From: Deinococcus sp045062605
GTDB lineage: Bacteria > Deinococcota > Deinococci > Deinococcales > Deinococcaceae
NCBI RefSeq assembly: GCF_045062605.1
Contig: NZ_JBJGDW010000006.1
Coordinates: forward strand, 25,568-89,567
DNA length: 64,000 nucleotides
Direction: 5' to 3'
Made by a program: the position numbers and the translations under genes. Within the stretch, counting starts at the first letter, position 1, and every line of letters begins with the position of its first letter. The notes beneath the pieces are model-generated. The model was not told the origin of the DNA, made no database searches, and saw only the letters and a program-made list of their open reading frames with translations. Of the stretch, positions 1 to 10,867 are shown one piece after another.

Positions 1-112
1 TGAACAGACCCCCATGAGAAGGCCCTGCCTCTGCTGGCGCAGCTCTGCGGGTCCCGCTCGAATCAAACCACTGTTTACAAACGATTGAATCGGGGGCCGT
101 GTCAAACCCCGT
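1..112 (+). repeat. Partial copy of dispersed palindromic repeat (ATACGGAYTCCG family)
   Basis: This stretch matches the 3' two thirds of the repeat at 51343-51538: the module starting GAACAGAC, then CAGCTCTGCG, CCCGCTCG and AAACGATTGAATCGG follow in the same order. The end is decayed (GGGGGCCGTGTC instead of CGGAGTCCGTGT). The 5' end lies outside the window. It is non-coding and precedes the nrdJ leader. Confidence 0.7.
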
Positions 113-170
113 TTCGTTGTCTGTGACGGGCGCCGTGTCTCGCAGCACCTCTGAAAACGGAGGCTGCATC

Positions 171-208
171 TTGTACAACGTTTGCCGATCATGTACAAGC
201 CCTTGTAC
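171..208. promoter_or_regulatory. Three TTGTACAA-like boxes upstream of nrdJ (candidate NrdR-type operator)
   Basis: TTGTACAA (171-178, a perfect palindrome), ATGTACAA (191-198) and TTGTACCC (203-210) lie in the leader of the ribonucleotide reductase gene. The first and third are 32 bp apart, close to three helical turns, which is the spacing typical of paired NrdR boxes. The boxes do not match the classical NrdR consensus closely, so the regulator is inferred from position and spacing only. I saw no cobalamin riboswitch in this leader. Confidence 0.4.
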
Positions 209-374
209 CCAAAAGGGCGGAGTGGTACAGTCAGACCCCAGTCAGACGCGGTGTACTCCTCTGAGTCAATTGCACGCTCCAAGCCCACCCTCCTGCTGGG
301 AAGGTGCGGTGGTCTGCTGCCGCCCCCCTTCGCGTTGCGCCTCTCCCCCGCCCCCTTTCTCAAGGAGTTCTGCC

Positions 375-3413
<3,039 letters not shown>

Positions 3414-3452
3414 AATTAGCCCACTTCGCTAAACTCATAGAGGTGATTTATT

Positions 3453-4199
3453 ATGAGTGACGATACTTTAGACATACAGGGAGAAGCTGATCCCTTAGGT
3501 TTTTTAAATTCATATATTCTCGAATCAATTAGAGCGGGACAATATTATCTGTTAATTGGCGCAGGTGCGAGCGTAGGCGAACGAAATCGCCTGGGATTAA
3601 ATTTACCATTAGGTGATCAATTATCTGATGAAATTAGGGAATATTACGGTGTTGGTGATGAGCCTATGGGTTTACAGCGTCTAACCGAAGTAGTGAAGGA
3701 GTTATTTGAAGAAGGCAAAACTCCCCTTGAAGACTATCTCACCAATAGATTCTTTGGATGTTCATATTCTTGGCAAACAAAAATTTTTGAATTCACTTGG
3801 GCAGCAATTTGGTCATTGAATATTGATGATGTTTTAGAAAACGCCGCATCAGCAGCTATACCTCGCAAGAGAACAAAATCATTTACTTGGCGAGACCCAT
3901 ATAGTAATGCGCCTTCGGATACGCAGCAGATTATTCACCTACATGGCTATGTCAATCAAATGCCTAAGACAAATTACATTTTTTCCATATTAGAATATGC
4001 GAACGCAATTAGTGAAAAGAAAACATGGCATAGTATATTTTCTGATACGCTTCCGAATCGCCCATACATCATCATCGGAACTAAACTTGCCGACGAATTT
4101 GACCTTGCAAGCGCAATTTCGAGACTCGCCGAAAGATTAGATGATGGGCAGCCTACAATTTTTGTATCTCCCGGCATTTCTCCAATTACAGAAAAATAA
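3453..4199 (+). CDS. SIR2-like NADase domain protein, first half of an interrupted SIR2-ATPase gene
   Basis: The 248-residue product is a SIR2_2-type domain: GAGAS nucleotide loop at residues 36-40, SLNIDD at 121-126 (the conserved Asn/Asp of the NAD site), HLHG at 162-165 (catalytic His164) and GTKLADEFDL at 209-218. Such domains in phage-defence proteins usually cleave NAD+. The ATG at 3453 follows AGAGGTGA (3439-3446) and a TAAACT box (3430-3435). The DNA is strikingly AT-rich with many AAA, ATT and AGA codons, unlike both flanks, so transfer is likely. The ORF ends with TAA at 4197-4199, and the next gene starts at the following base in the same frame. The last strand and helix expected of the SIR2 fold are encoded after that stop, so the domain is incomplete on its own. 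Homology is judged from motifs only. Confidence 0.85.
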   Translation: MSDDTLDIQGEADPLGFLNSYILESIRAGQYYLLIGAGASVGERNRLGLNLPLGDQLSDEIREYYGVGDEPMGLQRLTEVVKELFEEGKTPLEDYLTNRFFGCSYSWQTKIFEFTWAAIWSLNIDDVLENAASAAIPRKRTKSFTWRDPYSNAPSDTQQIIHLHGYVNQMPKTNYIFSILEYANAISEKKTWHSIFSDTLPNRPYIIIGTKLADEFDLASAISRLAERLDDGQPTIFVSPGISPITEK

Positions 4200-6041
4200 A
4201 TGAAAAAGCGTAAAATTATAACTGTTAAAATGACTGGAGAACAGTTTTTTGACGCGCTGAAAGATAAGTTTGATCTAGAGTTGACAGAAATATCTCATTC
4301 AAGCGAAGAGTACGCTTTTTCTTTTGGACAACAATTTGAAAAAGTGCCGAGACTGCTTCGTATGCCTGAAAATCACGATTTTTTCTCAGGCCACGAGCCA
4401 GTTATGCAAGATATATCTCAAGGCTACGATGCGCTATTGCAAGAAACTGAATCTATATTAGAGAAATCTATAGCAGATTTTGGTTATGATTCTCAGGAAT
4501 CCGAATCTATTACGAGGATGTATACTTTAGATGGATCACCAGGTAGTGGCAAAAGTACAGCCTCAGCAAGAATTTCGTTCAATTTGAGTCATTTAGGTTA
4601 TGAGGTATTCCGCTTTAGAGAACCTGAAGAGATCAATATTGACGATATCGTCAGCTATTTGGAAAATAGAAATTCATTTTTATTTTTCGATAACGTCGGA
4701 TCCTATAGATCTTCCATTCAGGTCATACATTCTAAATTGCGAGAAACTTCTGGCAGGCATTATATTTTTATCGCTGATCGAACTAGGTCACTAAGCCCGC
4801 TAAGATCATATTTCTTAACTAACACAATTGATGAGGACTATTCTGCTCACTATGGAGAGTTATCTCTAGATGATGCAGGAAGAATTGTAGATAAAATTTC
4901 GGAGTTTGGTAGGCTTGATAAACTACTAGAGATTAAGCCGAGCAAAAGAGTGGAAACTTTCAGGAGAAAGCGCAGCTTAATCAATGCTATGTATTCATTA
5001 AGTCATGCAAAACCACATAAAGATAGGATGCTGAGTGAGTTTCTAGGACTCAATGACGAGACACAGAAGGTAATTTATATTCTATGCGCCGCACTTTACA
5101 GTCAGGGATTCAAGCTTTCGCTATCATGGCTATCTGCTCTTACAAATCAGTCACAAACAACTATAGAATCCATAGTCAATGGGATACCTTCCGACTTGAT
5201 TAGATATGAGACTGGCTCAGAACATACTGTATCAACTGTAAATAAAGTTTTTGCAGAAGATTTTATGGACCGTAAGAACACAAGTAGTCCCATGTATGAG
5301 GAGTACAGAGTTGCCAAAGAATATACACTCATTGCATTTCTGAAATGGCTGTCGAAATATGTTGATTCGAGACATCCAGATTTAGATTCTAGATACTATA
5401 GAGCGTCAAGCAGACTTTTGGATTTTGCGTTATTGTTGAAATGGTTCGATACAGAAACCGTACACAAAATATATGATGAGCTGCGGCCTTTTTGGGGGAG
5501 TAACGCTCGTTTTTGGGAACAGTACGCGATACTTGCTTTGAGGGATCAATATTATGATCGTGCTATGGCATATGCTAGACTGGCAACCAAAATACACGAA
5601 GATGGCTTTACATTGAATACTTTGGGTATGGTTTTGATGAAATCAAGCTATGAGGCCGTTAATGTTGGGGAAGCGAAATCGAAAGAATTACTCTTTGAAG
5701 GGATATCGTTGCTCAAAAAGTCTCAAGACGCTAAGAGGGGGGCCGATTATCCTTTTATCACATTTTTCTCTCATATAAGACATTATGCTAATAAGCTCAA
5801 TGGGAATGACCCAGCGTTGTTGATCGAACTGCATACAACTTTTAACGAGTGGATTCTAAATGCTAAGCATCACCCACTATTTCAGAGCGTAGAAAGCCAA
5901 GAGGACTTGAAAAAAATTCAGCTTGAATGGTTTGGTGATTTTGTCATAAAGAAGCGTGATCACAATGCTACACGAAGAAATGTGCAAAATCCAAATATTG
6001 CTAGACCTCCTTCAAGATTCAGAAGAGAACGGAGCAAATAA
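4200..6041 (+). CDS. P-loop (STAND-like) ATPase with helical C-terminus, second half of SIR2-ATPase gene
   Basis: The 613-residue product continues the SIR2 frame directly after one TAA. Residues 6-25 (IITVKMTGEQFFDALKDKF) look like the final strand and helix of the SIR2 fold ('gtaeeFl..L' in relatives), which argues that both ORFs were one protein of about 862 residues. Walker A is GSPGSGKST (112-120) and Walker B is FLFFDNV (about 160-166). The part after about residue 420 is helix-rich with TPR-like spacing (paired helices around FWEQYAILALRDQYYDRAMAYARLA). The order SIR2, NTPase, helical repeats resembles SIR2-STAND defence proteins, in which the repeats sense a phage product and the SIR2 part depletes NAD+. 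No ribosome binding site precedes its ATG, so expression would need coupling, readthrough or re-initiation at TAAATG. The ORF is AT-rich throughout. Confidence 0.8.
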   Translation: MKKRKIITVKMTGEQFFDALKDKFDLELTEISHSSEEYAFSFGQQFEKVPRLLRMPENHDFFSGHEPVMQDISQGYDALLQETESILEKSIADFGYDSQESESITRMYTLDGSPGSGKSTASARISFNLSHLGYEVFRFREPEEINIDDIVSYLENRNSFLFFDNVGSYRSSIQVIHSKLRETSGRHYIFIADRTRSLSPLRSYFLTNTIDEDYSAHYGELSLDDAGRIVDKISEFGRLDKLLEIKPSKRVETFRRKRSLINAMYSLSHAKPHKDRMLSEFLGLNDETQKVIYILCAALYSQGFKLSLSWLSALTNQSQTTIESIVNGIPSDLIRYETGSEHTVSTVNKVFAEDFMDRKNTSSPMYEEYRVAKEYTLIAFLKWLSKYVDSRHPDLDSRYYRASSRLLDFALLLKWFDTETVHKIYDELRPFWGSNARFWEQYAILALRDQYYDRAMAYARLATKIHEDGFTLNTLGMVLMKSSYEAVNVGEAKSKELLFEGISLLKKSQDAKRGADYPFITFFSHIRHYANKLNGNDPALLIELHTTFNEWILNAKHHPLFQSVESQEDLKKIQLEWFGDFVIKKRDHNATRRNVQNPNIARPPSRFRRERSK

Positions 6042-6114
6042 GATTCTGGAGCTTTTAAACGGTATTTCGACAGCCAATTGATAATGTCACCATACTGCGA
6101 CATTCATGCTCCAG

Positions 6115-6155
6115 CTTCCGTCCCTGCCCACGGTGTTCTTGAAACTGGGTGGACG
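6115..6155 (-). pseudogene. Relic of a gene 3' end, copy 1
   Basis: On the minus strand this reads RPPSFKNTVGRDGSWS and continues to a stop near 6087. It matches copy 2 at 6941-6981 at 33 of 41 bases, and the RPPSF part differs only at third codon positions (CGT/CGC, CCA/CCG, AGT/AGC). That pattern suggests decayed coding sequence on the minus strand. The parent gene is not recognised. The rest of 6042-6294 holds nothing else that I can support. Confidence 0.4.
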
Positions 6156-6294
6156 ATCTGTACATACAGATAGACTTGTCTACAAAAAGTCGCTGCTGAT
6201 TGAACTGCTCTTTGAGACTGGCCCTCATGGCTTCATTTGCCAGAGCCGTTCCATGAGCGGAAATGAGGCTGAACGCGACACGCTACCCTGACGT

Positions 6295-6765
6295 ATGCAA
6301 ACGCCAAAACTCCTCCGTGAAGCGTGGACGCGGAACATGGGAGCCAACGCGGCCCTCCTTGACGTTATCCCCGCGCACGCCCTACCGGCAGCAGTACCGG
6401 CTGGAATGCCAATCGGGCAACATCTTCAGCACCTCGCCCTCGACGTGTGTAAGTGGCTGGCTCACCTGAACGCTGATCGGGCCAGCGCGTTGCGCGCCTC
6501 ACTCCCCACCTGGAGTGGTCAAGACTCAGACCATACCTTTTTGCGCCGTGCCCGTGAGGTGTGGCTCGGCGCGGAGGAAAGCCTGATTGAGGAGGTCCTC
6601 GTGGGTGGACCGGTCAACCGGTTACCGCATGCCGCTGACGAGTTGCTCCCGGTCCATATGCTGGTGCACGATGCCTACCATCGCGGCCAGATGGTGGCCG
6701 CTCTCCGTGCCAACGGATACCCTGCCCCCGACATAGAAACCTTTTGGGGACCCTGGCGAAGTTAA
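6295..6765 (+). CDS. DinB-like (DinB/YfiT fold) putative metal-dependent protein
   Basis: A 156-residue four-helix-bundle protein of the DinB/YfiT type, a fold expanded in Deinococcus and often linked to stress or mycothiol/bacillithiol-type thiol transfer. The C-terminal motif HMLVHDAYHRGQMVAALRANG carries the H-x3-H metal-binding pair, and GQHLQHLALD around residue 43 supplies another histidine. It starts at ATG 6295, five bases after TACCCT (6284-6289), with no ribosome binding site, so it is probably leaderless. GC content returns to the chromosomal norm here after the AT-rich island. The substrate is unknown. Confidence 0.8.
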   Translation: MQTPKLLREAWTRNMGANAALLDVIPAHALPAAVPAGMPIGQHLQHLALDVCKWLAHLNADRASALRASLPTWSGQDSDHTFLRRAREVWLGAEESLIEEVLVGGPVNRLPHAADELLPVHMLVHDAYHRGQMVAALRANGYPAPDIETFWGPWRS

Positions 6766-6940
6766 GGCGGTGTACAGAAGGGCACACCCGGTAATGGGCA
6801 CAAACAGCGCAGCAATCACCACTTCCATGGGGGCTTGGGGGTTTCGAGAAGGCCAACTGCCGCCAGCTTCCACGACTCAGCCTGTCAAAAGCAGGCGCAT
6901 TCTCGCCCCGAATCACGGCACATTGATCGTCACGCTTTTG

Positions 6941-6981
6941 CTTCCGCTGCTGCCCACGGTGTTTTCGAAGCTGGGCGGGCG
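6941..6981 (-). pseudogene. Relic of a gene 3' end, copy 2
   Basis: The minus strand reads RLEVPAPPRPPSFENTVGSS and continues GSKSVTINVP to a TGA near 6917. It is homologous to copy 1 at 6115-6155, with mostly third-position differences. Upstream the frame is closed by TGA, so only about 36 codons remain. Together the copies bracket the DinB-like gene. The parent protein is not recognised. The remainder of the gap 6766-7055 shows no gene. Confidence 0.4.
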
Positions 6982-7055
6982 GGGGGGTGCTGGTACTTCA
7001 AGCCTTCCATACCGTGCTGAACGTCAGAAAACGCGGTCCTTGTCAGGCCAGCGCG

Positions 7056-7838
7056 TCAGGCCACGTTGCCGCCGCGCATCCCGGTCCTGACCGTGATCGG
7101 TCCAGTGGCAGAAAAGTTCTCCATCAAAAAGAGGCAGGCGTGGGCCGGGTCCTCAGCATACAGTTGATCGCGTTGCCACAAAGAAGCGCTGTCCTGCAAA
7201 GCAGGCGGGCCGCTGACCGACATCTGGCCTACTGACATCTGGCCTACTGACATCTGGCCCACTGGCGGCCCCAGCGGCACACTGCCCGGCAAAGACGCCA
7301 GGATCGCGCTGTCGTCACCGGAGGCAGCGTCCACATGGAACACCACCGAGATGAAATCACAACTGTACTGGCGGCGGTAGCGGTCGCACAGGCCCGTGAC
7401 CATCGAGCGCGTCAGATGATCGCTGTCCTGACCCTCCTTCTGATAGGCCTGGATGGCAAAATCGTCGGCCTCGTACCGCAGGGCTTCCAGGTTGAACTGG
7501 CAGTCAATGATGCTCAGCAGCTTGCGGACCTCGTACAGATACGAGGCGTGAATTACGTTGAAGGCGCTCATGACCTTGCTGTACAGCGATTCGGCGGGGC
7601 GCAGCAGGCCATCAAGGACGTGTTCACCCGCCAGCGTCGCCAGGAACACGTAATCGGGCAGTTCCTGCTCGAAAAACGACTGGACAGCCCCCTGATCGCG
7701 CAGATCGAGATCATCGGCGCTGCGGGTGATGACATTCCAATAGCCCAGCTCTTCCAGCTTGCGGCACACCACCGCGCCAATCAGGCTGTCATGTCCCGCC
7801 ACGTAAATTTTGGCATCCACTGGAATTCCCATTCTCAT
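7056..7838 (-). CDS. Degenerate GDP-L-fucose synthase paralogue (predicted pseudoenzyme)
   Basis: Residues 8-170 align clearly with the Fcl protein encoded at 12458-13417 (DAKIYVAGHDSLIG versus DARIYVAGHGGLVG; DLDLRDQGAVQSFFEQELP versus ELDLRDQAAVRAFFEQERP). All catalytic positions are lost: the Ser of STCIYP is replaced (IDCQFN), YAVAK is replaced by DHLTR, and the glycine loop is altered. The C-terminal substrate domain (about 75 residues) is missing. A pentapeptide VGQMS is repeated three times near the end. The frame is intact at 260 codons, so it is either a diverged non-catalytic protein or a young pseudogene. ATG at 7838 (MRMG) or 7832 (MGIP) fits the homology. Confidence 0.7.
   Translation of the reverse strand: MRMGIPVDAKIYVAGHDSLIGAVVCRKLEELGYWNVITRSADDLDLRDQGAVQSFFEQELPDYVFLATLAGEHVLDGLLRPAESLYSKVMSAFNVIHASYLYEVRKLLSIIDCQFNLEALRYEADDFAIQAYQKEGQDSDHLTRSMVTGLCDRYRRQYSCDFISVVFHVDAASGDDSAILASLPGSVPLGPPVGQMSVGQMSVGQMSVSGPPALQDSASLWQRDQLYAEDPAHACLFLMENFSATGPITVRTGMRGGNVA
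7219..7263 (-). repeat. 15-bp tandem repeat x3 (VGQMS pentapeptides)
   Basis: GACATCTGGCCTACT occurs at 7219-7233 and 7234-7248, and with one change at 7249-7263. On the coding (minus) strand it adds VGQMS three times to the Fcl-like protein. Other 15-bp linker repeats occur in the neighbouring regulator and elsewhere in the window. Confidence 0.9.
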
Positions 7839-8113
7839 CGTTGGCCCCACCCCGCGCCCCGCGTTTGGCCGCGTCCAGCACACTGCTAGAAACGGTTGTG
7901 CCAGAAGACGGGTTGGTCCCGTCCCGGCGTACCTGATGCCCCCTGCCCGGCAGGCCCTGAACTGGACCTGGGGCGAAGGAGCCACCTTGGTCTGGACAGT
8001 GTCGCTGGGGCGGCGTTACTGCGGCGCTAATACTCCAGGGGCAATGAGACGCAGGGAACGGACAGAGGCAGGGGCAGCGTCAAAAAGCACGGTGCGGCGT
8101 TCACCGCTTCCGG

Positions 8114-10867
8114 TCAGTGCCGGACGGCCAGGGACTGGGGCAGAGGCTGGGAGTCCTGATTGCCGGCGACGCCCGGACGTTCGGGCGCAGCGGTCAGCGG
8201 CAGGATGGAATGCCCATTCAGGCTGAGTTCAGCGATGGTCAGAGCCAGATCCAGCGCGCGCACCTGAAGGTCCAGCCGCTCGGCGGCCTGACCCGCCATG
8301 TTGAAGTGCAGCTCATGCTGCATCCAGCCGCCCAGGGTCACGTCCGCGCTCACCCGTTGGCGCTGGCCTTCTTCGGTGTAGTCGCCCGGTACATCGGGGG
8401 TCAGCACCTGTGCGCCGTCCGCGCCGGGGACGCTGAAGCGCAGCGGAAAGGCCATCTGGCCCGGTCCCAGTTCATGTCCAGCATGAAAGACGTCCAGCCG
8501 CCAGACCAGCCTCAGGGTCAGGGCTGAAGCGCCGCGCAGATGTGCAGGAATCGGCAGATGGACCCGCAGGGTGTGCGGATGACCGTAGCGTCCCTGACTC
8601 AGGATGCCCAGCCACCCGCCCTGCTCCCAGGACAGCAGGTAGCCCTGCCAGGACACGGCGGGACTGGCGCTGACGGGCCGCCGCCGGGGTTCGGGGACCG
8701 GGCGGGTGGGCGGCGCGGTCAGGGCCGGGGCCGACAGCATCTGCTCTGGCCTGACCTGCTCTGGCCTGACCTGGACCGCCTTGATCTGGGCTGCCCTGAG
8801 CTGGTCAGATGCCACCGGCTGGAGCGGACGCAGCAGCGGGCTGCCTGCGGGCAGGCGGGAACGGTAGGCCGCGCGCAGGCGTTCGGCATCTGCCTCGGCC
8901 CCCGCGCGCTCGGCGTAGTACAGCGCCAGACCAGGCTGACTGGCCTCCAGTTCTGCCATCAGATGCCGCCGCAGCTCCTGCCGCTCGTTCTGGGGCAACT
9001 GGCCCGACAGTGCGGTCCGCAGGCCCTCGGCGCGGAAGCGGTAACACGGCTCGCCTGGGGCCGCGTCTCCCAGCGGGCCGAAAGCAGGCCAGGACAGGGC
9101 GCTGGCAGGTTCGGTCTCCACCAGGGCGCGGCGTTCCAGGGCCTCACGCAGCAGCGCCGCCGGGGTCATTCCGCGCCGCGCCGCTTCCGGAAAGGACCCG
9201 GCCAGCCCGAAGCTGAAATCCCCCTGGATCACGCTCAGGCTGCTCAGGGCGTCGCGCAGGGGCGCAGGCCAGCCGTCGATCTCGCCCAGGTACGTGTCGC
9301 GCATGGCGCTGGGCAGATGTCCTGCGGGAGGCAGGCGGCCCACACCGTCCCCCTGCTCCGGTTCGTTCTCTTGCAGCAGCGAGAGCAGATGCAGCGCGTT
9401 GCCTGCGCTGCGCTGCACCAGTACGGCGGCCCGCGCATGCAGATCGGCGTCGCCCCAGCCTGAATTGCCCCGGCACGCACTTTGCGCCTCCAGCGCCTGC
9501 ACCACGCTGCCCAGCGACAGCGGCGCGACTTCCAGCACCAGCGCCTGCGCCACTGAAGACTGTGCCGCGCCGAAGCGCCGCAGCAGCGCGCGGCACAGCG
9601 GAGCCTGTGACGGCGGCGTGCGGCTGAGCATCACCAGCGCGCGGGGAGCCGCCGACGGGACATTCAGCAAAAATTCCAGCACCGAAGCCAGTTCCACCGG
9701 GCCGTTGTGGGCGTGATCCAGCACAATCGCCAACGGACGCGGTACGGTGGCCAGCACCGTCGCCACCTTGACCACGTCTTCTTCCAGACTGCCGGGGCGC
9801 AGCAGCACGCCTTGCAGGGTCTGAACGCTGGAGGTCTGACCACTGGATGTTTGGCCGCTGGCGGACGGGTTGTCAGACGGTTCAGAAAGCCCGGCATCTG
9901 GGAAGACTGGCTGTTCCCCGGCTCCGCCCCCTGCCGGCGTGGGGAAAAACGGATGGGCCAGCAACGACTGTGCCAGCGTCGCCACGATCAGGCGGCCTGC
10001 CCGGCTGTTGCTGATTTGCAGGGTCAGCCAGCCGCTCTCGGTCAGGGCGCGCCCGGCTTCGTAGGACTTGCCGCTGCCGGTGGGGCCATGCAGGACCAGC
10101 ACCTGCGGGGCGTGGGCAGCACGCTTCAGGCTTTCGCGCAGCGCCGCCTCACGCTCCGGGACGCGGAAGTGCAGCGGGCCGTCTCTCACAGGCGTGTCCA
10201 GCACAGGCGTGTCCAGATCGGGCCGCCCGGCGGTGGGGGCCGGGACAGGCAGAGAGACAGACAGCGCAGCGGGCAGGCCAGCCGCCGCCGTCTCTGGCAG
10301 ATCCAGCCCGGCATCTTCCATCAGGAATTCGCCGGGGTGAACGAAGCCCAGCGCCTCGGCCCGCGCGGCGATGGCGCGGGTGCCCCAGCTCTTGCCCGCG
10401 CGCTGAAACTGGCGGTAGGCCCGCGCCAGCACTTCCTCGGTCTGCTCGGTCAGCACCCAGCGCTGGTGATCGGTCCATTCCTGAAAGGCCGGACTGCCCA
10501 GGTCCTCCAGCCCGCTCAGGGGCACCCCGCGCAGGGTAGACAGCCACTGCGCCAGCCCCGCCTGATCCAGATCTCCCCCCAGTTGCGACAGCCAGCCGTT
10601 CAGGTCCGTCTCAACGTTTTCCAGGTACAGCAACTGACGGCTCAGCGGAAACAGATTCAGCCCGGCGGAGCGAATCCGCGCCAGTTCAACGCGCAAGTTC
10701 TTGCGGGCCTCGGGGGTGTTCCACAGCAGATCGGCCAGCCGTTCACGGTGCTGGGGCAGCTTCTCGATGGTCAGGTACGTGATCAGCGCCACGGCCTTGG
10801 CCGACAGCGGCACCGGGCGGTTGTTGTAGGTCACGTGCGCGTGTCCCAGCAGATGTACGGTGAGCAT
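8114..10867 (-). CDS. SARP/BTAD-type transcriptional regulator with P-loop ATPase domain
   Basis: A 917-residue regulator. Residues 1-70 form an OmpR/SARP-like winged helix (LLGHAHVTYNNRPVPLSAKA, then LADLLW). Residues 75-180 match the helical BTAD region (EWTDHQRWVLTEQTEEVLARAY). Walker A GPTGSGKS follows at about 261-268 and opens an AAA/STAND-type NTPase. The last 180 residues look beta-rich and are unrecognised. Several linkers carry pentapeptide repeats (DTPVx, GQTSS, RPEQV). I chose ATG 10867 because the winged helix starts there; a longer frame to 10930 adds unconserved residues. It lies between the dead Fcl paralogue and the divergent gmd-fcl operon, so it may control polysaccharide sugar synthesis; this is inferred from position only. 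Confidence 0.75.
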   Translation of the reverse strand: MLTVHLLGHAHVTYNNRPVPLSAKAVALITYLTIEKLPQHRERLADLLWNTPEARKNLRVELARIRSAGLNLFPLSRQLLYLENVETDLNGWLSQLGGDLDQAGLAQWLSTLRGVPLSGLEDLGSPAFQEWTDHQRWVLTEQTEEVLARAYRQFQRAGKSWGTRAIAARAEALGFVHPGEFLMEDAGLDLPETAAAGLPAALSVSLPVPAPTAGRPDLDTPVLDTPVRDGPLHFRVPEREAALRESLKRAAHAPQVLVLHGPTGSGKSYEAGRALTESGWLTLQISNSRAGRLIVATLAQSLLAHPFFPTPAGGGAGEQPVFPDAGLSEPSDNPSASGQTSSGQTSSVQTLQGVLLRPGSLEEDVVKVATVLATVPRPLAIVLDHAHNGPVELASVLEFLLNVPSAAPRALVMLSRTPPSQAPLCRALLRRFGAAQSSVAQALVLEVAPLSLGSVVQALEAQSACRGNSGWGDADLHARAAVLVQRSAGNALHLLSLLQENEPEQGDGVGRLPPAGHLPSAMRDTYLGEIDGWPAPLRDALSSLSVIQGDFSFGLAGSFPEAARRGMTPAALLREALERRALVETEPASALSWPAFGPLGDAAPGEPCYRFRAEGLRTALSGQLPQNERQELRRHLMAELEASQPGLALYYAERAGAEADAERLRAAYRSRLPAGSPLLRPLQPVASDQLRAAQIKAVQVRPEQVRPEQMLSAPALTAPPTRPVPEPRRRPVSASPAVSWQGYLLSWEQGGWLGILSQGRYGHPHTLRVHLPIPAHLRGASALTLRLVWRLDVFHAGHELGPGQMAFPLRFSVPGADGAQVLTPDVPGDYTEEGQRQRVSADVTLGGWMQHELHFNMAGQAAERLDLQVRALDLALTIAELSLNGHSILPLTAAPERPGVAGNQDSQPLPQSLAVRH
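8741..8770 (-). repeat. 15-bp tandem repeat x2 (RPEQV pentapeptides)
   Basis: CTGCTCTGGCCTGAC is repeated exactly at 8741-8755 and 8756-8770 inside the SARP-type regulator gene. It lies in a proline/glutamine-rich linker before the C-terminal beta-rich part. Confidence 0.9.
10187..10216 (-). repeat. 15-bp tandem repeat x2 (DTPV pentapeptides)
   Basis: CACAGGCGTGTCCAG is repeated exactly twice. It encodes DTPVL and DTPVR in the linker just before the ATPase domain of the SARP-type regulator. Confidence 0.9.

Noticed and set aside
99..374. N-terminal extension of the nrdJ frame by 92 codons
   Set aside because: The extension is low-complexity, covers the TTGTACAA boxes, and a good AAGGAG site precedes the ATG at 375.
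113..374. Cobalamin riboswitch upstream of the B12-dependent reductase
   Set aside because: No B12 box or the conserved junction elements could be found in the leader.
7219..7263. CRISPR-like array
   Set aside because: The 15-bp units abut without spacers and are in frame in a protein, so this is a coding tandem repeat.
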